A stretch of 64,000 nt of DNA from Pseudomonas siliginis (GCF_019145195.1 NZ_JAHSTW010000003.1:186001-250000), one strand, 5' to 3'. Shown: positions 32,692 to 40,645, counted from the stretch's first letter. Notes: a model not told the origin generated them from the sequence alone. Numbers and translations are program-made.

Positions 32692-33597
32692 ATGGAGTTG
32701 TGTTTGAATTCCCTTTCAAAGCTTGTCGATATCGTTGGTCGTCACGTCCTGGATGACGGCATTCACAGCACCGCGATCCCGGGTGTCAGCCTTATTCGCT
32801 CGGCTACGCCCACGATGCCTATGCCGGTGGTGTACGAGCCAACGCTCTGCCTTGTCGCTCAGGGACGTAAACAAGCGATGCTGGGTACTACCGCCTATGT
32901 TTACGATCCTGCCAAGTATCTGGTTGCATCGGTAGACCTTCCGGTGATGGGCTCGGTCATCGAGGCGAGTGAGGCTGTTCCCTATCTGTGCCTGGCGCTG
33001 GATCTCGATACCGCTGTGTTGAGTGAACTTGCGCTGCGCCATCCGCTAAGAGAAGAGAGCGTCAGTGCACCGCCGGCAGGCATTACGCTCAACGATACGA
33101 CTCCAGAACTGCTGGATGCTGCGGTTCGACTCGCGGGGCTGCTCGACAGGCCACGGGATATCGAAGCGCTCGCTCCGCTGGTGATTCGCGAAATGCTTTA
33201 TCGCCTTCTAACCGAAAACGGCAACAGCATCATCAGGCAGATGGCACAAGCAGACAGCCGCTTGAACCAGATCGCCAAGGTCATTGCCTGGCTGCGCAGC
33301 CACTACAACGAAGCGTGTCGAATAGATGAACTCGTCGAAATCGCCGGCATGAGCCGTTCTTCGTTTCACACGCATTTCAAGGCGATCACCTCGATGAGCC
33401 CGCTGGAATTTCGCAACCAGTTGCGGCTACAGGAAGCACGCCGGCTGATGGTCACCGACGCGGTCGATGCCGCAGAGGCGGGATATGCAGTCGGTTATGA
33501 AAGTCCCTCGCAGTTCAGCCGAGACTACGCCCGTCTGTTCGGCATGCCACCGGCGAAAGACGCCTGGCGGCTGCGCACGGACATTTGTGGAATTTGA
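32692..33597 (+). CDS. AraC family transcriptional regulator (AraC_N type)
   Basis: A 301-residue regulator. The N-terminal AraC_N domain carries PMPVVYEPTLCLVAQGRKQAMLG; the C-terminal double HTH is CRIDELVEIAGMSRSSFHTHFKAITSMSPLEFRNQLRLQEARRLM and VGYESPSQFSRDYARLFG. ATG 32692 matches the family length; a TTG at 32623 behind a very strong GGAGGAGGG would add 23 residues and cannot be excluded. Divergent from the SnoaL-like gene. Confidence 0.88.
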   Translation: MELCLNSLSKLVDIVGRHVLDDGIHSTAIPGVSLIRSATPTMPMPVVYEPTLCLVAQGRKQAMLGTTAYVYDPAKYLVASVDLPVMGSVIEASEAVPYLCLALDLDTAVLSELALRHPLREESVSAPPAGITLNDTTPELLDAAVRLAGLLDRPRDIEALAPLVIREMLYRLLTENGNSIIRQMAQADSRLNQIAKVIAWLRSHYNEACRIDELVEIAGMSRSSFHTHFKAITSMSPLEFRNQLRLQEARRLMVTDAVDAAEAGYAVGYESPSQFSRDYARLFGMPPAKDAWRLRTDICGI

Positions 33598-33620
33598 ATC
33601 CAGCACTTTTCTTCGCGCAG

Positions 33621-33654
33621 AAAAAAACGAGGCCGCATTTGCCGCCTCGTTTTC
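33621..33654. terminator. Bidirectional terminator
   Basis: AAAAAAACGAGGC...GCCTCGTTTT: a 7-8 bp stem with A-run before and T-run after, between the convergent AraC gene and the nickel-island gene. Confidence 0.8.
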
Positions 33655-33667
33655 AATGTGTTCCGGA

Positions 33668-34333
33668 CTACTGTTTGACGCTTAGGTAATCGCCGGTCGT
33701 ATTCAGCGAGATGGTCACGTCCTTGTTGCTGCGGTTACGCCAGAACCAGCCATGGGTGCCGTCGAATAACGCGGTGAATTCGCCTTTATTGCTTTTGACC
33801 TGCTTGCCCTTGTTATAGCTGTGAAAGTAACCCTTTTCACCGTTGTAGGGCTCGCCGTGCGTGTCGTAGTTCACGAGCCCGCCAGTGGCTGTCCATTCGT
33901 AGCTGACAGTCTTGCCCTTCAGCATTTCCAGTTTGATTTCCGTACCTTCGCCAGGTTTGAGCGTTACGCTCATCTGATTGGACTTCGGGGCCGGGGAGGG
34001 TGCCGTTACTGGCTGAGCAACAGGCTTCTGAACGGGCTGGACTTGCGCAACTTGCTGCACCGGAGCTCGAGCAGAAGTTGCAGTCGGAGCTGGAGCGGTT
34101 GCTTGAGGCGCAGCGGCTTCCGCCAACGCTTCTTGAGCAAGGATGAGTTTCAGCTCGCCCATCTGGGTAAGCCCCAGTGTTCGGCCCACACCTGTAGGAT
34201 CAATGGCGTATTCAGACGGCATGACAACGGTCACCAAAAGGCCGGCGGCGACCAGTATCGCGATGACGGTCGAGCGCAGCAGTTTGCGGGTGCTGGGCAG
34301 TTCATTAACAGTTGGAAGCGGAGTATTGAACAT
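33668..34333 (-). CDS. Membrane-anchored periplasmic protein of the HupE operon
   Basis: A 221-residue protein: one N-terminal membrane helix (STVIAILVAAGLLVTVVMPS), a low-complexity Ala/Pro/Gln linker (about 70-120) and a C-terminal periplasmic domain (VTLKPGEGTEIKLEMLKGKTVSYEWTATGG, GWFWRNRSNKDVTISLNTTGDY). I recall it as transmembrane anchor protein in Pseudomonas annotation, found with HupE. Starting 12 bp after HupE, it is the last gene of a three-gene unit in the nickel/cobalt island. It may be an accessory of the transporter. Confidence 0.8.
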   Translation of the reverse strand: MFNTPLPTVNELPSTRKLLRSTVIAILVAAGLLVTVVMPSEYAIDPTGVGRTLGLTQMGELKLILAQEALAEAAAPQATAPAPTATSARAPVQQVAQVQPVQKPVAQPVTAPSPAPKSNQMSVTLKPGEGTEIKLEMLKGKTVSYEWTATGGLVNYDTHGEPYNGEKGYFHSYNKGKQVKSNKGEFTALFDGTHGWFWRNRSNKDVTISLNTTGDYLSVKQ

Positions 34334-34345
34334 GGTCAGAATTCC

Positions 34346-35083
34346 TTAGGCGGAGACAAACAGGCCGGTGATCTGGAATCCCATCAGGAGGAAACCGGCA
34401 CTCATCATGGCGACGTTGGCGGTATACGCGTGGCGCCAGAAACTGCCGGTGCGCCGCCAATACCCCATCAAAATGAGAATCGCGCTGAGGGCCAGCAATT
34501 GGCCGATCTCGACACCAACGTTGAAGGCGATCAGGTTCGGAATCAGGCCGTCTGGTGAGATCTCGTATTCCTGAATCTTGGTCGCCAAACCAAAACCGTG
34601 GAGCAGGCCGAAGATCAGCGTGGCCACTTTGGTATTGGGTTGGTAACCGAACCAGCGCTGGAATGCGCCGAGGTTATCGAGGGCTTTGTACACCACCGAA
34701 AAGCCGATAATGGCGTCGATGATGTAGGAGCTGATGCTGATTTCGGCCAGCACGCCAAGCAGCAGCGTGACCGAGTGGCCTACGGCGAACAGCGTGACGT
34801 AAAGGCCAACATCCTTCAGGCGGTAGAGGAAGAAGATCACCCCGAACAGAAACAGCAGGTGGTCGTAGCCGGTCATCATGTGCTTGGCGCCCATGTAGAT
34901 GAACGGCAGCAACATGACGCCTGAGCTTTCCTGGATGAAACCTTTGTCGCCTTCCGCAACAGCGTGAGCCATCGCCTCGGGTGTCCCTAGTAAAAGTGCA
35001 GCGACAAGTAAAAACAACAGCGGTAGCGGGCGGTGCGAAGGCGCAGTAAATACGCCTGTGCCGCTCATCGAGTGCGAATGCAT
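34346..35083 (-). CDS. HupE/UreJ-family nickel/cobalt permease
   Basis: A 245-residue membrane protein with a signal-like N-terminus and about seven helices. The family motif is in the segment MTGYDHLLFLFGVIFFLYRLKD, together with FAVGHSVTLLLGVL and GLLHGFGLATKIQE, all with conserved His/Asp. Members are described as nickel or cobalt uptake proteins. It is in an operon with a His-rich protein upstream and a membrane-anchored protein downstream, and across an operator from a CsoR-type sensor and an RcnA-type exporter. Confidence 0.88.
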   Translation of the reverse strand: MHSHSMSGTGVFTAPSHRPLPLLFLLVAALLLGTPEAMAHAVAEGDKGFIQESSGVMLLPFIYMGAKHMMTGYDHLLFLFGVIFFLYRLKDVGLYVTLFAVGHSVTLLLGVLAEISISSYIIDAIIGFSVVYKALDNLGAFQRWFGYQPNTKVATLIFGLLHGFGLATKIQEYEISPDGLIPNLIAFNVGVEIGQLLALSAILILMGYWRRTGSFWRHAYTANVAMMSAGFLLMGFQITGLFVSA

Positions 35084-35130
35084 GGGTCAATCCTACGTTG
35101 CAATGATCGTGGGCCGCATTGCGGCCGTGG

Positions 35131-35490
35131 TCAGGATGCGAACGAAGGGCGAGGTGGGCGCTCGATCAAAAATATCGGCGGCAGAGGAACCGAGTGTCGA
35201 AGTGCATCGACCCGGATCGATGGCATCGGCGATGTCGCCAACATCAACGCGGCTGTGAGTTGCGGCGTTTCGTGCTGATGATCAGGGGTCAATGGCGAGT
35301 GATAGTGTTCTGAAAAGCTTGAGTGACTGGATGACGACTCTTCGCCGTGAGAATGATGGACGTCCTGAGCGATCTCCCAGGCTGGCTGCCCCGAGGTGAC
35401 TGACAACGAATAGGTATGCCCGACCCAGGCCATGAACATGGCGAGAGCAAGCGCGATTACTACCGTCGTTGTCAGTGTTTTGCTGTACAT
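35131..35490 (-). CDS. His-rich small membrane protein of the nickel/cobalt island
   Basis: A 119-residue protein with an N-terminal signal or membrane segment (LTTTVVIALALAMFMAWVGHTYSL), a His/Ser-rich middle (VHHSHGEESSSSHSSFSEHYH) and a C-terminal PPIFLIERPPRP. It is the first gene of the HupE unit, 47 bp before hupE. The His clusters suggest metal binding in the periplasm. No named family. Confidence 0.65.
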   Translation of the reverse strand: MYSKTLTTTVVIALALAMFMAWVGHTYSLSVTSGQPAWEIAQDVHHSHGEESSSSHSSFSEHYHSPLTPDHQHETPQLTAALMLATSPMPSIRVDALRHSVPLPPIFLIERPPRPSFAS

Positions 35491-35537
35491 GGCGTTAAAG
35501 GTTTCAACTCGTTGACCGGGCGCTCAAGCGATTTGCC

Positions 35538-35557
35538 TAATCCCCCCTGGGGGGATA
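35538..35557. promoter_or_regulatory. G-tract operator for the CsoR/RcnR-family nickel/cobalt sensor
   Basis: TAATCCCCCCTGGGGGGATA, a palindrome of six C and six G around a central T, in the 106-bp gap between the divergent HupE unit and the sensor/exporter genes. CsoR-family repressors such as RcnR bind G/C-tracts flanked by AT-rich bases. Its position would let one bound repressor control both directions. Confidence 0.7.
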
Positions 35558-35596
35558 CGATGCCAGCGTAATTCATCGAGCCCTGAGACTCAACTC

Positions 35597-35896
35597 ATGA
35601 GTGAACACGAACACGACCACAGCCATCCCCACACCCACCAAAGTCATGAGGCGATCATCAAACGCCTCAAACGGGCGGACGGGCATTTGCGCGGCATCAT
35701 CACCATGATCGAAGAAGGGCGTCAGTGCGTGGATATCGCCCAGCAGCTTCATGCGGTCGAGAAAGCGATCTGCCAGGCCAAACGCACGCTCATCCAGGAT
35801 CACATCGACCACTGCCTCGAAGATACCGTTTCGGCGCTAGGCAATGGCGAGCGCGCACCGCTGGAAGCCTTCAAACAAATCACCAAGTACCTTTAG
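35597..35896 (+). CDS. Metal-sensing repressor, CsoR/RcnR/InrS family
   Basis: A 99-residue all-helical repressor (DUF156). A His-rich leader (HEHDHSHPHTH) precedes the core KRLKRADGHLRGIITMIEEG. The ligand set can be read as His12, Cys44, His69, Cys73, with spacings 32, 25 and 4. RcnR has His3-Cys35-His60-His64; InrS, the nickel sensor of Synechocystis, has His21-Cys53-His78-Cys82 with the same spacings. The set matches InrS more than RcnR. It is followed 7 bp later by an RcnA-type exporter and preceded by the G-tract operator. Ni(II) or Co(II) should release it from DNA. Confidence 0.92.
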   Translation: MSEHEHDHSHPHTHQSHEAIIKRLKRADGHLRGIITMIEEGRQCVDIAQQLHAVEKAICQAKRTLIQDHIDHCLEDTVSALGNGERAPLEAFKQITKYL

Positions 35897-35903
35897 GTCT
35901 GAC

Positions 35904-37040
35904 ATGCCCGATTTCGCTGAACTGTTGCAGCAAGGCGGGGCTCACGCCTGGCTGTATTTCCCGAGCGCGATTCTGCTCGGCGCCTTGCATGGCCTGGAGC
36001 CAGGTCATTCGAAAACCATGATGGCGGCCTTCATCGTGGCCATCCGTGGCTCGGTCAAACAGGCTGTTTTGTTGGGGTTGGCCGCAACGCTTTCGCACAC
36101 CGCCGTGGTGTGGCTGGTCGCCATCGGCGGCATGTACCTGGGCAAAGGTCTGGACGCTGAAACCACTGAGCCGTATTTCCAGCTTGCTTCCTCTGCACTG
36201 ATCATCGCGATTGCCCTGTGGATGCTCTGGCGTACCTGGCGCGGTGAGCAGATGTTCAAGTTCGAGCAAAGCGATGATCACCATCACGGCGAACACGACC
36301 ATGGTCATCATGATGAAACGCACCGAATAGATACCGGCCATGGCCGTGTTGAACTGTCGATCTTCGAGGAAGGCATGCCACCGCACTGGCGCCTGAAGAC
36401 CCTTAGCGGACACGCCTGGGCAGCCTCGGATGTTCGCCTGACCACGACGCGTCCGGACGGCAGCAGCCAATCGTTCGCGTTCGTCGAGCGTGAAGGTTTT
36501 CTGCAGTCGACGGTGGATATTCCGGAACCGCACGAGTTCAGCGCCCGCTTGAGTCTTGGACATGCCGGGCATTCGCATGATTACGACCTGACGTTCCAGG
36601 AGCATGATCACGGGCATGCGCATTCGGAATTGGAAGGCCTGGAGCTGTCGATTGATGGCTATCAGGATGCGCACGAACGTGCTCATGCCAACGACATCCG
36701 TAAACGCTTCACCAACCGCGAAGTGACCACGGGTCAGATCGTCATGTTCGGGCTGACTGGCGGCCTGATTCCCTGTCCGGCTGCCATCACTGTCCTGTTG
36801 CTGTGCCTGCAAGTCAAAGAAGTCGCGCTCGGCGGCATGCTCGTTCTGTGTTTCAGCATCGGCCTGGCGCTGACTTTGGTCACCGTCGGTGCCGCAGCAG
36901 CCATTGGCGCCAGACAGGCTTCCAATCGCTGGCCGTGGCTGGGAACCGTGGCGCGCCGCGCTCCTTATCTGTCCAGCGTGCTGATCATTGGCGTTGGCCT
37001 GTATGTCGGCTTCCATGGCTGGATCGGCCTGAGCGCATAA
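35904..37040 (+). CDS. rcnA: Nickel/cobalt efflux transporter, RcnA type
   Basis: A 378-residue membrane exporter. The NiCoT-like pair LLGALHGLEPGHSKTMMAAF and ATLSHTAVVW sits in the first helices, and GLTGGLIPCPAAITVLLL in the later ones. Between the third and fourth helix is a very long hydrophilic loop (about 130-270) with His clusters (DDHHHGEHDHGHHDE, EHDHGHAH), longer than in E. coli RcnA (274 residues in total), which may be a metal sink. Its ATG at 35904 follows the sensor stop by 7 bp with AGGTCTGAC as ribosome site. It exports Ni(II)/Co(II) across the inner membrane. Confidence 0.93.
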   Translation: MPDFAELLQQGGAHAWLYFPSAILLGALHGLEPGHSKTMMAAFIVAIRGSVKQAVLLGLAATLSHTAVVWLVAIGGMYLGKGLDAETTEPYFQLASSALIIAIALWMLWRTWRGEQMFKFEQSDDHHHGEHDHGHHDETHRIDTGHGRVELSIFEEGMPPHWRLKTLSGHAWAASDVRLTTTRPDGSSQSFAFVEREGFLQSTVDIPEPHEFSARLSLGHAGHSHDYDLTFQEHDHGHAHSELEGLELSIDGYQDAHERAHANDIRKRFTNREVTTGQIVMFGLTGGLIPCPAAITVLLLCLQVKEVALGGMLVLCFSIGLALTLVTVGAAAAIGARQASNRWPWLGTVARRAPYLSSVLIIGVGLYVGFHGWIGLSA

Positions 37041-37079
37041 GGCGGGAGTGTTGGTGCTTTTCGTTGCGGCACTCAGTGC

Positions 37080-37200
37080 CGCCACCTGCCACCATAACCA
37101 GCCCGACAAACGACGCCGTGTGGCTGATGTTCGCGCCCAGTGACCCAGCCATCGCAAGCAATCGACCTTTGATCGAATCCTCGGAGAAGTCGCTTGCTCA
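37080..37200 (-). pseudogene. Remnant of a membrane protein C-terminus
   Basis: On the minus strand, a frame of about 40 residues reads SDFSEDSIKGRLLAMAGSLG then ANISHTASFVGLVMVAGG, which looks like a real membrane-protein end, but it has no start and no stop consistent with a full gene. The stretch is 240 bp of otherwise unexplained DNA after rcnA. It may be the trace of a lost transporter gene. Low confidence: 40 residues could be chance. Confidence 0.3.
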
Positions 37201-37278
37201 ATGAAGGCACCTGGCCATACGCTGCTCCGCGTGAGACATCTCACAAAGAATAACAACACGAGCATGGAGCAAGCCCTG

Positions 37279-37410
37279 ATGAAACTGTCCGCCATTCTGA
37301 TTGCCGCAATATTATCGATTACATCCGTTGCTGCCTTTGCGCACAGCGGTGGCACTGATTCAAAGGGTTGCCATCGCAACCATAAAACCAACGACTACCA
37401 CTGCCACTAA
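37279..37410 (+). CDS. Small secreted YHYH-type protein
   Basis: A 43-residue protein with a signal peptide (KLSAILIAAILSITSVAAFA) and a mature part HSGGTDSKGCHRNHKTNDYHCH, the YHYH/CHRN-type motif of small secreted Cys/His proteins that often adjoin metal or nuclease genes. GGAG nine bases before decides the ATG at 37279; an upstream ATG at 37264 adds five residues. Its His/Cys tail and position after rcnA suggest metal handling, not tested. Confidence 0.7.
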   Translation: MKLSAILIAAILSITSVAAFAHSGGTDSKGCHRNHKTNDYHCH

Positions 37411-37418
37411 ACGGCAAG

Positions 37419-37443
37419 AGCCCAGCGCAAGGCTGGGCTTTTG
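37419..37443 (+). terminator. Rho-independent terminator
   Basis: AGCCCAGC-GCAA-GCTGGGCTTTTG: a strong 8-bp stem with T-run, right after the YHYH gene, probably the end of the sensor/exporter transcript. Confidence 0.85.
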
Positions 37444-37538
37444 AGACGAGCGCGATAGGGGGCGAAACATTAGCCCACGCCAACGCTCACCGCTGTTCTT
37501 CGAAACTTCGTATCTCACCAGCGACAGGACGTTTTCGT

Positions 37539-37901
37539 TTACTCCACCGGCACGACGTTATCCAACGCCTGATTAACCGCGAGCTCGCCGAGCATCACTA
37601 CCTGCGCGATACCTTGCAGTGTCTTGCGCGCAGATCCTTCAACCATCCCGATCACATCACTCAACATCACCGAGGCCGAGCCCAGTGATTCGCTGGCGTT
37701 GACCAGCAGTTCTTCGGTGGCGATTTTCGGGTTGGCGAGGAACATGCTGCTGGTCTGGTAGGGCGTGGTTTTGAGGGTGTCGGTGGGTTTGAGGTAGTGG
37801 TCGAGGGCGCGGTCGGCGGCTTCGTGGAGTTTTTTTGAGTCGAGGGATTCGTAGGGGGAGGTTGCGTCTGACTGTGGCGGGTTTGGCGTGACTTTGAACA
37901 T
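37539..37901 (-). CDS. DUF6124 family protein
   Basis: A 120-residue protein of the DUF6124 family (LDSKKLHEAADRALDHYL, TKIATEELLVNASESLGSASVMLSDV-like core), common in Pseudomonas and of unknown function. Residues 60-115 are Ala/Ser/Leu-rich helices. AGGAGAAAG precedes the ATG at 37901. An unusually long, folded leader lies upstream (37921-38150). Confidence 0.8.
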   Translation of the reverse strand: MFKVTPNPPQSDATSPYESLDSKKLHEAADRALDHYLKPTDTLKTTPYQTSSMFLANPKIATEELLVNASESLGSASVMLSDVIGMVEGSARKTLQGIAQVVMLGELAVNQALDNVVPVE

Positions 37902-37920
37902 GATCTTTCTCCTCGTGCCG

Positions 37921-38150
37921 CTTTAAAAGGAGCCATCACCCGTTCGCTACCAAACGAAGGGTGGCGGCCATGCACAGGTTGGTAGACCGGGACACGAGGC
38001 AAAACCGGCGCGCTCGAAAGCGCCCTGCGCATAGCCACCATAGAAGCCAGGCGAAGACTTCGCCAAACGGTTTCATTGCGCACCTCGTATACCCGGGCTA
38101 CCAAACCCGATCACTGTTTTCAGTGACCGGCCAACGATAGAACCCCGGCC
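37921..38150 (-). ncRNA. Candidate structured leader RNA upstream of DUF6124
   Basis: On the minus strand, a 21-22-nt inverted pair (38083-38104 with 37979-37999, TTGGTAGCCCGGG.. and its partner TTGGTAGACCGGG..) could close a stem around two further hairpins: GGCGAAG-T-CTTCGCC (38051-38065) and GGCGCT-TTCG-AGCGC with a UUCG tetraloop (38006-38024). A fourth, CCGGTCACTG-AAAA-CAGTGATCGG, lies before the large stem. The ribosome site of DUF6124 follows 20-50 bases later. A short ORF across the same DNA (to 38104) is judged a coincidence of the fold. Whether it is a cis-regulator or a stand-alone RNA is unknown. Confidence 0.5.
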
Positions 38151-38297
38151 CGAGGCGCACAAGCCGGCGGATTCTGGCGTAGTCGTAGGCAATGGCGCAA
38201 GGCGTTGTAGCTTGCTGGAATAGTCTTGATATCGGTTTTAAACGAGGTGTTTAGGGAAATGGTTTTGGCTGAGGTTTTGTGTTGAACGGGCTGGAGT

Positions 38298-38323
38298 CTT
38301 CGCGAGCAGGCTCGCTCCCACAG
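38298..38323. repeat. Single REP unit
   Basis: CTTCGCGAGCAGGCTCGCTCC, then CACAG; one orientation only, in the gap between DUF6124 and the amino-acid permease. The rest of 38151-38457 holds the permease promoter, not resolved. Confidence 0.85.
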
Positions 38324-38457
38324 GTGTCGAGTTGGCGATGTTTATAGCGTCGTGCCGACAAGCCCCATCACAGATTTTGAACTTTGCTTTCGGCGCCATT
38401 TCCATTGTTTGAGGTGACAACCCTCCAGCTCCTACCCACCTGAACCAAGGAATGACC

Positions 38458-39774
38458 GTGACGGCTCCCACTCATAAACCTGCTCTGCGCCGGGCAATCA
38501 CTTTTCCGATGCTGTTTCTGTTCATTCTCGGCGATGTACTCGGCGCGGGGGTTTACGCACTCGCCGGAACTATCGCGGGCGAGGTGGGCGGCGCGATTTG
38601 GGTGCCGCTGTTGATCGCATTGTTCTTCGCCATGTTGACGGCGGGTTCCTACGCAGAGCTGGTGACCAAATATCCCCACGCCGGCGCGGCTTCCGTGTTC
38701 GCGGAAAAGGCCTTCAAGTCACCGCTCATTTCCTTCCTGGTCGGTTTTTGCATGCTGGCGGCTGCGGTCACCAGTGCAGCGGGTTTGTCGCTGGCGTTTG
38801 CCGGTGATTACCTCAACGCCTTTGTCGACGTATCGCCGCAGATTGCCGCCCTGGTGTTTCTCCTGGCAATCGGCCTGCTCAATGCGCGGGGGATCAAGGA
38901 GTCGCTTGGGGCAAACCTGGTGATGACCGTGATTGAACTGTCCGGGTTGATTCTGGTGATCGTGGCTGCGGTCTGGTATTTCCGCACAGGCGATGCGGAT
39001 CTGGGACGGACGCTCACGTTCAAGCCGGGCGTCAGTCCCATGCTGGCGGTGTTGGGGGCGGCATTGTTGGCGTTCTATTCCTTCGTCGGTTTCGAAACTT
39101 CGGCCAATCTGGCCGAGGAAATCAAGGACGTGCGCAAGGTTTATCCGCGTGCTTTGTTCGCGGCTTTGCTCACCGCTGGCGTGGTTTACATGGCGGTGGG
39201 TGTGGCGGCTTCTTCGGTGTTGCCTACCGAAAAGTTGGTGGCCACGTCGGCGCCTTTGCTCGAAGTTGTCCGCGCATCGACCCTCGCAATCCCGCCGGCG
39301 CTGTTCTCTTTTATTGCGCTGATTGCTGTGGCCAACGGTGCGTTGTTAACCATGATCATGGCCAGCCGATTGACCTATGGCATGGCGAATCTGGGGCTGT
39401 TGCCGGGTGTTTTGGGTGCGGTGTTGCCTCAACGAAAAACTCCATGGGCTGCCATTGTCGCAACGACCTTGGTCGCTATTGCCCTGACACTCACAGGCAC
39501 GCTGGCAACGCTGGCAGAGACGGTGGTCTTGCTGTTGCTGTTCGTTTTTCTGAGTACCAATGTGGCTGTGCTGGTACTTCGGCGGGACAGGGTGGAGGAG
39601 GACCACTTTCGCGTGCCGACCTTCGTTCCGGTGCTTGCGATCGTTTCGTGTCTGGTGCTGCTCAGTCAGCAGGGTTGGGAAACGTGGTTGCGGGCGGGGG
39701 AGTTGATCATCGTCGGGATGTTGCTGCATGGCTTTTCTCGTATCAATTTTTCTGCGATCAGTAAGGCGGGGTAG
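38458..39774 (+). CDS. APC family amino-acid permease
   Basis: A 438-residue permease with 12 membrane helices. The first helix carries FILGDVLGAGVYALAGTIAGEVGG and the sixth FYSFVGFETSANLAEEIKD, the two unwound helices that bind substrate in the LeuT-fold APC family. The start is GTG 38458, six bases after AAGGA; ATG 38452 is too close to that site. It belongs to the cationic/uncharacterised YfnA-like branch. Transports amino acids by proton symport in relatives. Monocistronic between two REP units. Confidence 0.9.
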   Translation: MTAPTHKPALRRAITFPMLFLFILGDVLGAGVYALAGTIAGEVGGAIWVPLLIALFFAMLTAGSYAELVTKYPHAGAASVFAEKAFKSPLISFLVGFCMLAAAVTSAAGLSLAFAGDYLNAFVDVSPQIAALVFLLAIGLLNARGIKESLGANLVMTVIELSGLILVIVAAVWYFRTGDADLGRTLTFKPGVSPMLAVLGAALLAFYSFVGFETSANLAEEIKDVRKVYPRALFAALLTAGVVYMAVGVAASSVLPTEKLVATSAPLLEVVRASTLAIPPALFSFIALIAVANGALLTMIMASRLTYGMANLGLLPGVLGAVLPQRKTPWAAIVATTLVAIALTLTGTLATLAETVVLLLLFVFLSTNVAVLVLRRDRVEEDHFRVPTFVPVLAIVSCLVLLSQQGWETWLRAGELIIVGMLLHGFSRINFSAISKAG

Positions 39775-39812
39775 TGCAGCAGCTTGGGGAATTGTTGTTG
39801 TTTGGGCGTGCG

Positions 39813-39839
39813 TATTCGCGAGCAGGCTCGCTCCCACAG
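39813..39839. repeat. Single REP unit
   Basis: TATTCGCGAGCAGGCTCGCT, then CCCACAG; between the permease stop and the TetR gene. Same orientation as the unit at 38298. Confidence 0.85.
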
Positions 39840-39908
39840 TGGATGGGTGGTGTTTTTCAGAATGAGTCACACGTTGTCAGTCGGCGGGCGGGTGAGTAAG
39901 CTGCCGAC

Positions 39909-40535
39909 ATGAATCAGTCCTCAGTTTCCCCATCCTTCCCCGGCCCGCGTGGTCCCGTTGATCACGACATTCGTGATCAGATTGTCGCGGCTGCCAACGA
40001 GCATTTCAGCCAGTACGGCTACGCCAAGACCACGGTGTCCGATCTGGCCAAGGCCATCGGTTTCTCCAAGGCGTACATCTACAAATTCTTCGATTCCAAA
40101 CAGGCGATTGGCGAAGCGATCTGCGCGAACTGTCTGGGGCAGATCGTTGCGGCGGTCGAGCAGGCGATAAACGAAGAAGACCTGACGCCCACCGAGCGTT
40201 TCCGCCGGCTGGTAAAAACCGTGATCGCCACGGGTGTGAATCTGTTCTTCAACGATCGCAAACTCTACGACATTGCCGCGTTTGCAGCGGGTGAGAACTG
40301 GCCAAGTGCGCAGCGTTACGATGCGCAGATCAAGCGCTTTATCACCGACATTGTCCGTGAAGGGCGCGAGGCCGGTGAGTTCGAGCGCAGGACGCCGCTG
40401 GACGAGACGGTCGAGTCGATCCACTTGGCGTTGCGGCCCTTCGTCAATCCACTGATGCTGCAACACAACCTCGACTTTATCGAAGTGGCGCCGACGCTGA
40501 CTTCGAACCTCATCCTGCGCAGCTTGATGCCTTGA
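39909..40535 (+). CDS. TetR/AcrR family transcriptional regulator
   Basis: A 208-residue repressor. The N-terminal HTH reads IVAAANEHFSQYGYAKTTVSDLAKAIGFSKAYIYKFFDSK, a textbook TetR DNA-binding domain; the C-terminal domain is of the TetR_C_... type with helices LDETVESIHLALRPFVNP. It sits just upstream of a FadL porin and an RND efflux pair, both of which begin behind the same 24-bp palindrome. This regulator is the best candidate for binding it. Its own promoter region holds only a partial match. The ligand may be a substrate of the pump. Confidence 0.92.
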   Translation: MNQSSVSPSFPGPRGPVDHDIRDQIVAAANEHFSQYGYAKTTVSDLAKAIGFSKAYIYKFFDSKQAIGEAICANCLGQIVAAVEQAINEEDLTPTERFRRLVKTVIATGVNLFFNDRKLYDIAAFAAGENWPSAQRYDAQIKRFITDIVREGREAGEFERRTPLDETVESIHLALRPFVNPLMLQHNLDFIEVAPTLTSNLILRSLMP

Positions 40536-40621
40536 CCCTCTGCTGATCCGAATACTCGGATCAGTCGCCCCCTGATCTCGCCTCGCCTGTACAGGGCGGA
40601 CGATGAATAATTGCCCAAAGC

Positions 40622-40645
40622 GTGACTATTGACTGATATGGTCAC
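40622..40645. promoter_or_regulatory. Operator-like palindrome 1, upstream of the FadL gene
   Basis: 24 bp starting GTGACTATTGAC and ending GGTCAC; half-sites GTGACYAW in inverted order. The same motif recurs before the RND operon at 42011-42034. It overlaps the presumed promoter of the FadL gene, 64-87 bp before the ATG. Confidence 0.65.

Noticed and set aside
35880..37391. 503-residue minus-strand open frame over rcnA
   Set aside because: Antisense of the His-rich exporter; composition follows the reversed codons. Only the small piece 37080-37200, in a different frame, was kept as a possible remnant.
37667..38104. 145-residue minus-strand ORF beginning MVARVYEVRNETVWRS
   Set aside because: It lies on the folded leader of DUF6124 and overlaps the gene; the strong hairpins explain the sequence better. 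Kept only as a note under the leader RNA.
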